From contig DATHBD010000005.1 of assembly GCA_035296325.1 (NCBI GenBank), positions 1 to 64,000 of the forward strand: a stretch of DNA of 64,000 nucleotides. The letters are read 5' to 3'. Both the position numbers and the translations under genes were made by a program. The notes under the pieces are model-generated. The model was not told the DNA's origin. It ran no database searches and saw only the letters and a list, made by a program, of their open reading frames with translations. This document shows positions 16,909-25,965 of this stretch, one piece after another (within the stretch, counting starts at the first letter, position 1; each line of letters opens with the position of its first letter). Source of the DNA: DATHBD01 sp035296325. Lineage in GTDB: Bacteria; Actinomycetota; Actinomycetes; Mycobacteriales; Micromonosporaceae.

Positions 16909-18705
16909 GTGAATCGGACATTTCAGGTCGACCTACGCGGGGTGGTCGACCTCCTCAGCCATCACCTGTACGCGAGCCCCCGGGTCTACCTCCGGGAGCT
17001 CCTGCAGAACGCGGTGGACGCGATCACGGCCCGTCGGGCCACCGACCCGGCGGCACCCGGCCGGGTCTGGATCGAGCCGAGCGAGCTCACCGGCGACGGT
17101 ACGCTGCGCATCGCCGACAACGGCATCGGTCTGACCGAAGCGCAGGTGCACGAGCTGCTCGCCACGATCGGGCGTACCTCCAAGCGCGACGAGCTGGGAT
17201 TCGCCCGGCACGACTTCCTCGGGCAGTTCGGCATCGGCCTGCTCTCCTGCTTCCTGGTCGCGGACGAGATCCGGGTGGACACCCGCACCGACGGGGGCGA
17301 CACGGTGCGCTGGGTGGGGTACTCCGACGGGCGGTACACGGTCGCGGCCGCGCCGGTCGCGCGGGCCGAGGTGGGGACGACCGTCACCCTGGTGCCGCGC
17401 CGGGATGCCGGGCAGTGGCTCAACGCCACCACCGTGACCGGTCTCGCCACGCTCTACGGCTCCCTCCTCCCGGCCGAGGTGCGGGTGGGCGGGACCACGG
17501 TCACCGCCGGTCCGCCCCCGTGGGTGCGTCCCGCCGACGCGTCCCCGGCTGAGCAGACGGACCGGCTCATCCGGTACGCCACGGAGGTCTTCGGGTTCGT
17601 GCCCTTCGACGTCATTCCGCTCGACGTCGCGGCGGCCGGCCTCGCCGGCGTCGCGTTCGTGCTGCCCGCACCCGCCAATCCGGCCGTGCCCGCGCGGCAC
17701 CGCGTGTACCTCAAGCGGATGCTGCTCGCCGAGGGCGCCGAAGGACTGCTCCCGGAGTGGGCGTTCTTCGCGCGATGCGTCGTCGACAGCACCGAGCTGC
17801 GGCCGACCGCCAGCCGGGAGGCGCTGTACGAGGACGGCCTGCTGACCAGCGCCCGGGAGGCGCTGGGTGAGCAGCTGCGGGGCTGGCTGGTCCGCCTGTC
17901 GCAGCGGGAGCCACGACGGCTGGCCGCGTTCCTGGACATCCACCACCTCGGGATCAAGGCCCTGGCGGCCCACGACGACGAGATGCTCCGGCTGGTCGAG
18001 CAGTGGTGGCCGATGGAGACCAACACCGGTCGGATGACCCTCGCGGAGTTCCGCGCCCGGCACGGGGTGCTGCGGTACGCCACCCGGAACGACGACTTCC
18101 GTCAGGTGGCGGCCGTCGCGGCGGCGCAGGGCCTGCCGCTGATCAACGCCGGGTACGCCTACGACACCGAGCTCATCGAGCGGCTGCCCACCATCGACCA
18201 GGGGGCGCTGATCGAGCGGCTGGAGCCGGGCGACCTCACCACCCGCTTCGAAGCCCTCGACCCGGGGGTCGAGCTGGCGCTCCGCCCGTTCCTGACCACC
18301 GCGCAGCGCGCGGTCGACCGGCTGGGCTGCGAGGTGGTGCTGCGGGCGTACGATCCGGCCGGGCTGCCCGCCCTGTACCTGGTCAACCGGTCCGCCGCGT
18401 TCGCCACCGAGCTCCGGTCCGCCCGCGAACGGGTGGACGACGTGTGGGCCGGCGTCCTGGACGCGCTCGCCGAGACCGGCGCCGACGAGCGGCCGCAGCT
18501 GGTGCTCAACTACCGCAACGCGCTGGTCCGGCGGGTCACCGAGCTCGCCGACACGGATCTCGCGGCACTCGCCGTCGAGGCCCTCTACGGTCAGGCGCTG
18601 CTGCTCGGGCACCACCCGATCCGGCCGGCCGATGCCGCGCTGCTGAACACTTCGTTCCTCGGCCTGCTCAACCATGCGGTGCCCGGAGGGCGTGATCGCG
18701 GGTGA
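16909..18705 (+). CDS. HSP90-family (HtpG-like) chaperone ATPase
   Basis: 598 residues from GTG 16909 with AGGAG at 16899. The GHKL ATP site is intact: ELLQNAVDA (catalytic Glu and Mg-binding Asn), ADNGIGLTEAQV, the lid region IGRTSKRDELGF, GQFGIGLLSCF and GTTVTLV. The middle domain includes RVYLKRMLLAEGAEGLLPEWAFFARCVVDSTELRPTASREALYED, matching the HtpG region that completes the ATPase site. The remaining ~250 residues are diverged from E. coli HtpG. The next gene starts inside its stop codon (GTGA), so the TPR-like protein is made in step with it. This is a diverged HtpG paralogue group of actinobacteria, probably with a dedicated partner. Confidence 0.9.
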   Translation: MNRTFQVDLRGVVDLLSHHLYASPRVYLRELLQNAVDAITARRATDPAAPGRVWIEPSELTGDGTLRIADNGIGLTEAQVHELLATIGRTSKRDELGFARHDFLGQFGIGLLSCFLVADEIRVDTRTDGGDTVRWVGYSDGRYTVAAAPVARAEVGTTVTLVPRRDAGQWLNATTVTGLATLYGSLLPAEVRVGGTTVTAGPPPWVRPADASPAEQTDRLIRYATEVFGFVPFDVIPLDVAAAGLAGVAFVLPAPANPAVPARHRVYLKRMLLAEGAEGLLPEWAFFARCVVDSTELRPTASREALYEDGLLTSAREALGEQLRGWLVRLSQREPRRLAAFLDIHHLGIKALAAHDDEMLRLVEQWWPMETNTGRMTLAEFRARHGVLRYATRNDDFRQVAAVAAAQGLPLINAGYAYDTELIERLPTIDQGALIERLEPGDLTTRFEALDPGVELALRPFLTTAQRAVDRLGCEVVLRAYDPAGLPALYLVNRSAAFATELRSARERVDDVWAGVLDALAETGADERPQLVLNYRNALVRRVTELADTDLAALAVEALYGQALLLGHHPIRPADAALLNTSFLGLLNHAVPGGRDRG

Positions 18706-21614
18706 GCTACTCGGAGGAAGAGCTGTGGCGCCTGCTCGCGGAGGCACGGAGGATGCCGCACGGCGCAGGCCAGATCGCGCTCACCGAGCAGGTGATCCAG
18801 CACGCAGATGCGGTTGGCCCGGATGCCCTGCGCTTCGCCGCCCGGATGATGGGCACCACGGCGTACGTCTACGGCGGCGAGCCGGCCAAGTCGTTCGTGA
18901 CCTTCTCCTGGTGCCTCGCCGAGTACGACCGCAACCCCGCCGGCTACGACGCCGACGACGAATTCACGCTGCTCTGGGACTTCAAGGCGATCGTGGGGGC
19001 GCTGACCAGGTTTCCGGAGATCCCACTGGCCCGCACCTACGCCGTCCTCGACGACATGGAACGGCGCTACCGCGCCGGGGGGCACAGCATGCACGCCGTC
19101 TACGCGCGCCGGTGGCGGGTGGCCGCGCACATCGGCGACGCCGAGGCGGCCGGTCGCTGGTACGACAGGTGGTGCGCCGCCCCGCGGGACGCACTCTCCG
19201 ATTGTGTGGGGTGTGATCCAGCGTCCAAGGTGGAGTACCTGACCTCCCTGGGGCGGGACGCCGAAGCCGTGGCCCTCGCCGAGCCGGTACTCGCCGGGCA
19301 GTTGATCTGCACGGAGCAGCCGCAGTCGATCCTCACCGAACTGCTCGTGCCCTACCTGCGTACCGGCCGGCTCGCCGAAGCGGCGGACGCGCACCGGCGC
19401 GCCTACCGGGCGGTCCGTGCCACCCTGGCGGACCTGGCGCAGATTGCTGACCATGTGGCTTTCTGCGCCCTTACCGGCAACGAGGCCCGTGGGCTGGAAA
19501 TCGTGGAGCGGCACCTGGACTGGCTTGATCGCGCACCGTCGCCCTCGGACGCGCTGGCATTCGCCGGATCCGCCGCCCTGCTGCTGCGCCGGCTTGCCGA
19601 CGGTGGGCACGGCGACCTCCCGGTCCGGCGGCGGGCTGGCGCCGGGCGGCCGGCCGGTGACGTGCGGGTGGCGGCGCTCAGCGCGGAACTCGCCGATCTC
19701 GCCCTGGGGCTGGCCGCGCGGTTCGACGAACGCGACGGCACCGACCATCTGAGCACCTCGACCCGGGCCAAGCTGGCAGCCGAGCCGATCGTGGCACTCC
19801 TGCCGCTCTCGGCGGTGGACCGGGCGGTCCAGCAACGTCTCGTGGACCAGCCAGCCGTCGTCGCCGGCCCGGACACCGGAGTGTCGGCGGTGCCCGGGAT
19901 CGACGCCCTGGCGCCATCCGCCGACCTCGACGCCGACGCGCTGCTCGATCTCGCCGAGCGCCACCTGCGGCTGCACCGCCGCGACCTGGCCACCGCCGCA
20001 TGGCAGGCCTTCGACGAGCGGATACCCGAGCCCACCGCGGCGCAGCGAACCCGGCGGCTGGACGGCCAGGGCCTTGCCGCTGCCGCGAACCGCCGCCGCG
20101 ACGAGGCGGAGCAGGCCTGGCGCGCGGCGGTCGGTGGATACGCCGATCTCGGCGACGGCACCCGCGAGGCGGTGGCCATGGGCCGGTTGGGTGCCGCGAT
20201 CGGCTACGACCCCGACCGCGTCGAGGAGGCCCTGGCGTTGTTGACGGAGTCGGCGCGGCGGCTGGCCGACGATCCCGACGCCCAGCGCCGGGTGGGCGCG
20301 CAGTTGCGCCTGGAGGGGACGCTCGGGCAGGCCGGGCGCTTCGACGAGGCGCTCGCGGCGGCGGACCGGGCCGCCGAGGCGGCTGTCGCCCGGGCCGGGG
20401 ACATCCCGATCTCGCCCGAGGACGATGCGCTGATCCGGGCCGAAGTGGACAGTCGTCGCGCGCACTGCCTCCTGATGCTGGAACGGCACGCCGAAGCGGC
20501 GACAGCGGCGAACGCGGCCCGGGAGGGCTACGCGGTGCTCGGGGACCCGCCCGCGGTTGCGGTCCCGTGCCTGGTGCACGGGCACGTCCTCGGGGACCTG
20601 GGTGAGCTGGCGGATGCCATCGATGCGTTCACCGCCGCGCTGCGCCTGGCCCGGGATCCCGAGCTGCTCACCGCGGCCCGGGCGGCCCGGGGCCGGGTGC
20701 TGCTCGGAGCCGCCCGCTACGGCGAGGCGGTGGAGGACCTGGTCGAGGCGATCGCCTGCTACGTCGCACAGGGCGACGAGGCCCAGGCCGCATTCCTGCG
20801 GCACGACCTCGCGCTGGCCTACCACCGCGGTGGGCAGCTCCTGGACGCGGCCGAGATCGGGGAGCAGGGCGTCACCACCCTGGACCGGCTGGGCGCACAG
20901 GACGCCGCGGATCGCACCCGGTACCTGCTCGCCCAGATCTACCGCGACCTCGATGAGCCGGACGCCGCGCTGGCGCAGCTCACCCAGCTGGCTACCAACC
21001 TCGACGGCTACGACAATCTGCCGGCCCGGGGCCAGATGCACGAGGAGGCCGCCCAGATCCTCTACCAGTACGACCGGGACGCCGAGGCGGCCCGACGCTT
21101 CGCGGCGGCGGCCGACGCCTTCGCCGCGGCCGGGCTGACGCTGGACGAGCTGCGCGCGCGGCGCTGGCGAGCGCTCGCGCTGCGCTGGGCGGACGACAGC
21201 GAGGCGTCCCTGGCGGCGCTGGCGCAGGCCGATGCGCTGGGCGAAACCCTCCCGCCCCACCAACCGGAGGTGATCTGGGAGCGGGCGATGCTCGCCTATG
21301 ACGGCGCCCGCGTGCACACCGGCGCGGATCAACCGGAGGAGGCGCTGGCCCGGATCGTGGGAGTGTCGGCCGCGTTCCGCTCCATCGAGGCGTTCTCCGA
21401 GGCGCTGCACGCCGACCTGCTGCACGGCGAACTGCTGCTGCGTTCGGAGCGCGCGGCCGAGGCCGAGTCGGTGCTGCGCACGGTGCTGGGCGGTGCGCCG
21501 CACGACTCGCCGGCCAGGGAGAACGCCGCGTGGCTGCTCAGCGAGGCGCTTGAGCTGCTCGATCGGGAGGACGAGGCGAAGGCGTTGCGCCGCGAGTACG
21601 GGTTGGACGAGTGA
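18702..21614 (+). CDS. Large TPR-like protein coupled to the HSP90 gene
   Basis: 970 residues from GTG 18702, overlapping the HSP90 stop by 4 bp. The protein is all-helical with recurring TPR-type pairs, clearest in the C-terminal half: EALAAADRAAEAAVARAGDI, ADAIDAFTAALRLARDPELLTAARAARGRVLLGAARYGEAVEDLVEAI and AAEIGEQGVTTLDRLGAQDAADRTRYLLAQIYRDLDEPDAALAQLTQL. Residues ~140-180 contain DRWCAAPRDALSDCVGCDPASKVEYL, with Cys and Gly fixed in a way that suggests a turn or metal site. No export signal is present. Eukaryotic Hsp90 works with TPR co-chaperones; operon coupling here suggests a comparable bacterial pair, but binding is inference. Confidence 0.85.
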   Translation: MSYSEEELWRLLAEARRMPHGAGQIALTEQVIQHADAVGPDALRFAARMMGTTAYVYGGEPAKSFVTFSWCLAEYDRNPAGYDADDEFTLLWDFKAIVGALTRFPEIPLARTYAVLDDMERRYRAGGHSMHAVYARRWRVAAHIGDAEAAGRWYDRWCAAPRDALSDCVGCDPASKVEYLTSLGRDAEAVALAEPVLAGQLICTEQPQSILTELLVPYLRTGRLAEAADAHRRAYRAVRATLADLAQIADHVAFCALTGNEARGLEIVERHLDWLDRAPSPSDALAFAGSAALLLRRLADGGHGDLPVRRRAGAGRPAGDVRVAALSAELADLALGLAARFDERDGTDHLSTSTRAKLAAEPIVALLPLSAVDRAVQQRLVDQPAVVAGPDTGVSAVPGIDALAPSADLDADALLDLAERHLRLHRRDLATAAWQAFDERIPEPTAAQRTRRLDGQGLAAAANRRRDEAEQAWRAAVGGYADLGDGTREAVAMGRLGAAIGYDPDRVEEALALLTESARRLADDPDAQRRVGAQLRLEGTLGQAGRFDEALAAADRAAEAAVARAGDIPISPEDDALIRAEVDSRRAHCLLMLERHAEAATAANAAREGYAVLGDPPAVAVPCLVHGHVLGDLGELADAIDAFTAALRLARDPELLTAARAARGRVLLGAARYGEAVEDLVEAIACYVAQGDEAQAAFLRHDLALAYHRGGQLLDAAEIGEQGVTTLDRLGAQDAADRTRYLLAQIYRDLDEPDAALAQLTQLATNLDGYDNLPARGQMHEEAAQILYQYDRDAEAARRFAAAADAFAAAGLTLDELRARRWRALALRWADDSEASLAALAQADALGETLPPHQPEVIWERAMLAYDGARVHTGADQPEEALARIVGVSAAFRSIEAFSEALHADLLHGELLLRSERAAEAESVLRTVLGGAPHDSPARENAAWLLSEALELLDREDEAKALRREYGLDE

Positions 21615-21649
21615 TGCGGGTCATTGCGAGTGGTCGTTAGGCTTCCCGA

Positions 21650-22255
21650 ATGACCGTCGATCAGCGGGCCGCGCGCGGCGCGGCCACCCCGGCACCGCGC
21701 CGCCGTTCCCGGCGTGAAGAGATCCTGGAGATCGCGGTCGGGCTCTTCGCGCAGCGCGGCTATCACGGCGTCTCGATGGATGACATCGGCGCCGCGGCGG
21801 GCGTGACCGGGCCGGCGCTCTACCACCACTTCGCCGGCAAGGAGGCGATGGTCGCCGACGCGCTCGCCCCGGTCAGCCAGCAGTTGCTTGAGGGCGGGCG
21901 GGCCAGGATCGCCGAGCACGCCGGCCACCCGGATCAGGCGCTGAGCGCGCTGGTGAGCTACCACGTGGAGTTCGCGCTGGCCAATCCGGCGGTGATCGCC
22001 CTGCACCTGCACGAGCTCGACCGGCTGCCCGAGGAGGCGCGCCGGGAGATCCGCCGGCTGCAGCGACTCTACGTCGAGGAGTGGGTGGGCGCCCTCACCA
22101 GACTGCGGGCGGAGCTGCCGGCGGCCGAGGCCCGGGTGCTGGTGCACGCCGCGTTCGGTCTGATGAACTCCACACCCTTCCTCGGCGGCGAGGTGGACCG
22201 GGCCCGCCGGGCCGCGCTGCTGCGCGCTGCAGCGCTCGCCGCCCTGCAGGGCTGA
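21650..22255 (+). CDS. TetR-family transcriptional regulator
   Basis: 201 residues from ATG 21650; TAGGCT (21638-21643) lies 6 nt before it, so the transcript is probably leaderless. The HTH is typical: RREEILEIAVGLFAQRGYHGVSMDDIGAAAGVTGPALYHHFAGKEAMVADAL. The ligand domain has the form seen in regulators beside actinobacterial acyl-CoA carboxylase/dehydrogenase genes (ISLHLHELDRLPEEARREIRRLQR-like). It precedes the biotin carboxylase gene and probably controls the liu-type cluster in response to an acyl-CoA. A candidate operator is the palindrome at 27597-27618 before the carboxyltransferase gene. Confidence 0.9.
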   Translation: MTVDQRAARGAATPAPRRRSRREEILEIAVGLFAQRGYHGVSMDDIGAAAGVTGPALYHHFAGKEAMVADALAPVSQQLLEGGRARIAEHAGHPDQALSALVSYHVEFALANPAVIALHLHELDRLPEEARREIRRLQRLYVEEWVGALTRLRAELPAAEARVLVHAAFGLMNSTPFLGGEVDRARRAALLRAAALAALQG

Positions 22256-22338
22256 CCGCCCCCCGCAAGGTCGCAGAGGCCACCCGTCGTTCTATCGTGG
22301 CGACCGTGGTGCTTGGCGGCCGGTGCGGTGACGAGACG

Positions 22339-22381
22339 TTGTCCACAGGCCAGGGCACCCTGGTCCACAGAGTTATCCACA
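22339..22381 (+). promoter_or_regulatory. Cluster of three DnaA-box-like nonamers
   Basis: TTGTCCACA (22339-22347, the Streptomyces consensus), TGGTCCACA (22361-22369, one mismatch) and TTATCCACA (22373-22381, the E. coli consensus) point the same way within 43 bp. They lie in the 159-bp gap before the biotin carboxylase gene, probably in or beside its promoter. They could be binding sites for DnaA as a regulator or titration sites. Confidence 0.5.
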
Positions 22382-22414
22382 GATCACTCCCGCAGTTCGG
22401 AGGCCTGACACCCC

Positions 22415-23752
22415 ATGCTCGGATCGCTGCTCGTCGCCAACCGTGGAGAAATCGCCCGGCGCATCATCCGGACCGGACGGCGGCTGGGCATTCGCACCAT
22501 CGCTGTGTACTCCGAGGCGGACGCGACCCTGCCCTTCGTCGCGGAGGCGGATGAGGCGGTGCCGATCGGCCCGGCGAATCCGGCGCAGTCGTACCGGAAT
22601 GTCGACGCCATCCTGGCTGTAGCCAAGCGTACCGGGGTCGAGGCGATCCATCCCGGTTATGGGTTTCTGTCGGAAAACGCCGCTTTCGCCCGTGCGGTCG
22701 GAGATCACGGCCTCATCTGGGTCGGACCCGGCCCCGACGCGATCACCGCGATGGGCGACAAGATCAATGCCCGGAACCTGATGGAGGCGGCCGGCGTCCC
22801 GGTCGCCCCCGGCACCACCGACCCGGCCGCGACGGTGGACGCCGCGCTGGACGCGGCGGCGATCATCGGCTACCCGGTCATGGTCAAGGCCGCTGCCGGC
22901 GGCGGCGGGATGGGTATGGGCGTCGCCGTCGACGAGGCCGCGCTGCGCACCGAGTTCGACAAGGTACGCGCGTTCGCCGAGCGGATGTTCGGCGACGGCT
23001 CGGTGCTGATCGAGCGGTACTTCCCCCGGGTACGCCATGTCGAGGTGCAGATCCTCGGCCTCGCGGACGGCCGGGTGGTGGCGCTCGGCGAGCGGGAGTG
23101 CTCGGTCCAGCGCCGCAACCAGAAGCTGGCCGAGGAGTCGCCGTCGCCGGCCGTCGACTCCGACCTGCGACGGCGCCTCCTCGCCGCGGCGGTGCGCGCC
23201 GGTGAGGCGGTTGGCTACCGCAACGCGGGCACCGTCGAGTGCCTGCTCGACCCGGCCTCCGGCGAGTTCTTCTTCCTGGAGATGAACACCCGCCTGCAGG
23301 TCGAGCACCCGGTGACCGAGCTTGTCTACGGCGTGGACCTGGTCGAGGAGCAGTTGCGGGTGGCGTCCGGCCTGGCGCCGACGTTCGACCCGGAGGCGAT
23401 GGTGCCGCGCGGCCACGCGATCGAGTTGCGGATCAACGCCGAGGACCCGAAGCGCTTCCTGCCCGGCCCCGGCGCGATCACCACGTGGGTCGAGCCGGTC
23501 GGCGACCGGGTCCGGGTCGACGCCGGCTACTGCGCCGGGACGACCGTCACCCCGTTCTACGACTCGCTGATGGCCAAGCTCATCGTGTACGGCGCCGACC
23601 GCACCGAGGCGATCGTCCGTGCCCGGGAGGCGGTGGCGGGTTTCCAGATCGTCGGCCCCAAGTGCAACCTGCCGTTCTTCGCCGAGCTGCTGACCAACGA
23701 GGAGTTCCTCTCCGGCGACTACGACACCGGCATCGTGGGCCGCATGCGCTGA
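22415..23752 (+). CDS. accC: Acyl-CoA carboxylase, biotin carboxylase subunit
   Basis: 445 residues from ATG 22415. The full biotin carboxylase set is present: LLVANRGEIARRII, IHPGYGFLSENAAFA, the glycine-rich ATP-grasp loop VKAAAGGGGMGMGV, GERECSVQRRNQKLAEESPSPA, FFFLEMNTRLQVEHPVTE and HAIELRINAEDP. It carboxylates biotin using ATP and bicarbonate. The neighbours (HMG-CoA lyase, carboxyltransferase, acyl-CoA dehydrogenase) point to methylcrotonyl-CoA carboxylase of leucine breakdown. Actinobacterial MCC alpha subunits normally run past 600 residues and end in a biotinyl domain with an MKM motif; this one stops at GRMR without it. It resembles E. coli AccC in length, so the carrier must come from elsewhere. 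Confidence 0.92.
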   Translation: MLGSLLVANRGEIARRIIRTGRRLGIRTIAVYSEADATLPFVAEADEAVPIGPANPAQSYRNVDAILAVAKRTGVEAIHPGYGFLSENAAFARAVGDHGLIWVGPGPDAITAMGDKINARNLMEAAGVPVAPGTTDPAATVDAALDAAAIIGYPVMVKAAAGGGGMGMGVAVDEAALRTEFDKVRAFAERMFGDGSVLIERYFPRVRHVEVQILGLADGRVVALGERECSVQRRNQKLAEESPSPAVDSDLRRRLLAAAVRAGEAVGYRNAGTVECLLDPASGEFFFLEMNTRLQVEHPVTELVYGVDLVEEQLRVASGLAPTFDPEAMVPRGHAIELRINAEDPKRFLPGPGAITTWVEPVGDRVRVDAGYCAGTTVTPFYDSLMAKLIVYGADRTEAIVRAREAVAGFQIVGPKCNLPFFAELLTNEEFLSGDYDTGIVGRMR

Positions 23753-23816
23753 CCTGCCAAGATCGTTGTGACGATCGAGGGTTGGCCGTTCCGCTTCCGG
23801 TCGTATCGTCGGAGAG

Positions 23817-24740
23817 GTGAGACACGGACTGCCGGGAGCGGTGTCGATTCGCGAGGTCGGGCCGCGCGACGGGCTGCAGAATGAGGACCCGGTTCCGACC
23901 GCGGCCAAGGTGCGGCTGCTTGATGCCCTCTCCCGTACCGGGGTACGGCGGATCGAGGCGGTCAGCTTCGTGCACCCGGCCGCGATCCCGCAGATGGCCG
24001 ACGCCGACGAGGTGTGGGCCGGCGCCGAGAAGGTGCGCGGCGTGCGGTACTCGGCGCTGGTACCCAATGTCCGGGGTGCGCTCCGCGCGCTGGACGCCGG
24101 TTTCGCCGAGATCGAGGTGGTGGTGTCGGCGTCGGACACCCACAACCGGCGCAACCTCAACGCCTCGACGGCGGACTCCCTCGACGGGATCACCACGCTG
24201 ATCGACCTGCTGCACCAACGGGGTGCCACGGCCGAGGTCATCATCGCGACCAGCTTCGGCTGCCCGTACGAAGGCGACATCGACCCGGTTCGGGTGGCCG
24301 GCATCGTGGATCGGGTGGTCGCCGACGGGGCCGATCGGGTGTCCTTTGGCGATACCACGGGCATGGCGACCCCCCGCCGGGTTGCCGAGGTGGTCGGGCC
24401 GGTCCGCGAGCGCCACCCCGAGCTGCCGGTCCTGCTGCACTTTCACAACACCCGGGGCACCGCCCTGGTGAACCTGCTCGCCGGGCTGGACCTGGGCGTG
24501 ACCGAGTACGACGCCAGCGTGGGCGGGCTCGGGGGATGCCCGTACGCGCCCGGTGCAAGCGGCAACGTGGCCACCGAGGAGGTGGTGCACCTGCTGCATG
24601 ACCTGGGTATCGACACCGGGATCGACCTTGCCGCGTTGATTACGGCAGCGAGCCTCGCCGAGCAGATCGTGGGACGCCGGCTGCCGTCCGGCGTGCTCCG
24701 CGCCGGCCCGCGGCTACGAGGCGCTGCAGCCCTTTCCTGA
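23817..24740 (+). CDS. hmgL: Hydroxymethylglutaryl-CoA lyase
   Basis: 307 residues from GTG 23817, with TTGGCC (23782-23787) and TATCGT (23804-23809) 16 nt apart, the latter 7 nt before the GTG (leaderless). DRE-TIM metallolyase motifs are clear: IREVGPRDGLQNE (metal-binding Asp and catalytic Arg), EAVSFVHPAAIPQMADADEVW, FGCPYEGDI, FGDTTGMATP, LHFHNTRGTA (metal His pair), and the signature loop VGGLGGCPYAPGASGNVATEEVV with the catalytic Cys. It splits HMG-CoA to acetoacetate and acetyl-CoA, the last step of leucine catabolism. A GATCGT-TGTG-ACGATC inverted repeat (23761-23776) just upstream may be an operator. Confidence 0.94.
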   Translation: MRHGLPGAVSIREVGPRDGLQNEDPVPTAAKVRLLDALSRTGVRRIEAVSFVHPAAIPQMADADEVWAGAEKVRGVRYSALVPNVRGALRALDAGFAEIEVVVSASDTHNRRNLNASTADSLDGITTLIDLLHQRGATAEVIIATSFGCPYEGDIDPVRVAGIVDRVVADGADRVSFGDTTGMATPRRVAEVVGPVRERHPELPVLLHFHNTRGTALVNLLAGLDLGVTEYDASVGGLGGCPYAPGASGNVATEEVVHLLHDLGIDTGIDLAALITAASLAEQIVGRRLPSGVLRAGPRLRGAAALS

Positions 24741-24756
24741 ATCAGATCGGTCGCTT

Positions 24757-24772
24757 CTTTAAATCGACCTTA
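24757..24772 (+). promoter_or_regulatory. CTTTAAAT(C/T)GAC element, first copy
   Basis: CTTTAAATCGACCTTA lies 72 nt before the secreted protein start at 24844. A nearly identical string occurs before the chaplin-like gene at 25966-25982. The AT-rich core stands out against the surrounding GC-rich DNA and suggests common control of the two secreted proteins. Confidence 0.4.
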
Positions 24773-24843
24773 GGCGTGTCCGAGGGCTGCCCGATTCGTT
24801 GCCTATACGGTAAAGGTTCGTTCGGCTCGGGAGATGAAACGGC

Positions 24844-25803
24844 ATGGCAGAAGCGACGTACGGGCGCCACCGGCGCACCGCGTCACTGTCGCCGTGGCCC
24901 GTACCGGACGGCGAGCGACGCGCCGGTGGCGGCAACCTGCTGCGTACCTGCGCCCGCGTTGCCGTCCGGGGCCTCATCGCCACCGGCTTCGCCGGTGCGG
25001 CGTGGCTGCTCTCGTCCTCGGGGGCATCCGCGGCCGAGAGCGAAACGACGGCAACCGACACCGGTGGCATTCACCTGACCGTTCCGTCCCCGGTGGCGCC
25101 CGGGGATGGGGGCGTCGTCGAGCCGGACGACGCGCCTCGACCGGTCCGGGCCACCGAGGGCACCGCCGAAACGGCGGAGGCCGCGACGGCCAGCCCGCGT
25201 CGTCGCGTACCGCTGCGCGTACGCGCCGGATCCCACCGGCGTCCGATGCCGGCCGCGACAATGTGGGCCATCGACCAGGCCTTGCGGGACGAGTTGGCCA
25301 GGGTCAGGCCAGTGCCGGCGGGGCTGATCGTCGGCGTGCCTGGCAAGGGGGACGAACCCGCAAGTGCCCGGCCCGACCAGTCGGTCGGATCCGGGCGGGT
25401 CCCGACGGCCGCCCTACCCGATGTTGCGAAGCGCGACGCACCCCGGGTGCCGGTGGTAACACCGCGCATCCAGGCACGGCAGCCTGTCGTGCACCGACCG
25501 GCCGCGGCACGGACCGCGGTTCGGACTGTGGTACGGGCCGACCACCGTACCGATTGGCAGCGCACTCCGGATGTGCCGATGCTGCCCCGCCCGGAGCCGG
25601 CGCCGGCTCCGGCGTCTCCGGTCCCAGGGATCACCACCGGGCCGTCATGCTCCTGGACCGGACCAACCCACGACCGTGGCGCGTTCGCCCTCGTACCCGC
25701 GTACTTCGCAGCCGCGTCAGGTGTCTGTGAGCGGCGAGGCCGGGCGGTCGATGTCGTGGTGCATCGCGTGTTCGTGGAGGATCCGACCGTCTCGCCCGAC
25801 TAA
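24844..25803 (+). CDS. Secreted hypothetical protein, Pro/Arg/Thr-rich
   Basis: 319 residues from ATG 24844, with GGGAG about 11 nt upstream. After a basic N-terminus (MAEATYGRHRRTASLSPW) a hydrophobic segment at residues ~34-63 (LLRTCARVAVRGLIATGFAGAAWLLSS) ends in a likely cleavage site SGASAAES, so it is exported. The mature part is low-complexity and rich in Pro, Arg, Thr and Val. The C-terminal ~55 residues hold two Cys (GPSCSWTG... SGVCERRG) that could form one disulfide. No domain is recognised. A competing frame (24834-25730) lacks an export signal. It is paired with the chaplin-like gene and interrupts the catabolic cluster. Confidence 0.65.
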   Translation: MAEATYGRHRRTASLSPWPVPDGERRAGGGNLLRTCARVAVRGLIATGFAGAAWLLSSSGASAAESETTATDTGGIHLTVPSPVAPGDGGVVEPDDAPRPVRATEGTAETAEAATASPRRRVPLRVRAGSHRRPMPAATMWAIDQALRDELARVRPVPAGLIVGVPGKGDEPASARPDQSVGSGRVPTAALPDVAKRDAPRVPVVTPRIQARQPVVHRPAAARTAVRTVVRADHRTDWQRTPDVPMLPRPEPAPAPASPVPGITTGPSCSWTGPTHDRGAFALVPAYFAAASGVCERRGRAVDVVVHRVFVEDPTVSPD

Positions 25804-25965
25804 GGGTGGCGAAGTGACGGGCGTTCCCTTCGCGGATCGCACGCCAATCCCAGTACGTCATCACGCACGCCGATCGGCGGAGCGGGGGATCGTGCACCCA
25901 TTCCGCGCCAGAAAGAAACGACGGTGGCGGCAAACGACGTTCGCTCACCGTATCCAGTTCGACCG

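Noticed and set aside
16933..18747. 604-residue minus-strand frame
   Set aside because: Antisense of the HSP90 gene, which has all ATP-site motifs.
18591..21503. 970-residue minus-strand frame
   Set aside because: Antisense shadow of the TPR gene caused by GC-rich third positions; Arg/Gly/Pro-rich without domains.
22339..22381. Chromosomal origin (oriC)
   Set aside because: Only three boxes, no dnaA/dnaN genes and no AT-rich unwinding element nearby; better seen as scattered DnaA sites.
24834..25730. Alternative frame for the secreted protein before the chaplin-like gene
   Set aside because: It lacks a signal peptide and is Arg/Gly-rich throughout; the frame from 24844 has an export signal and a cleavage site.
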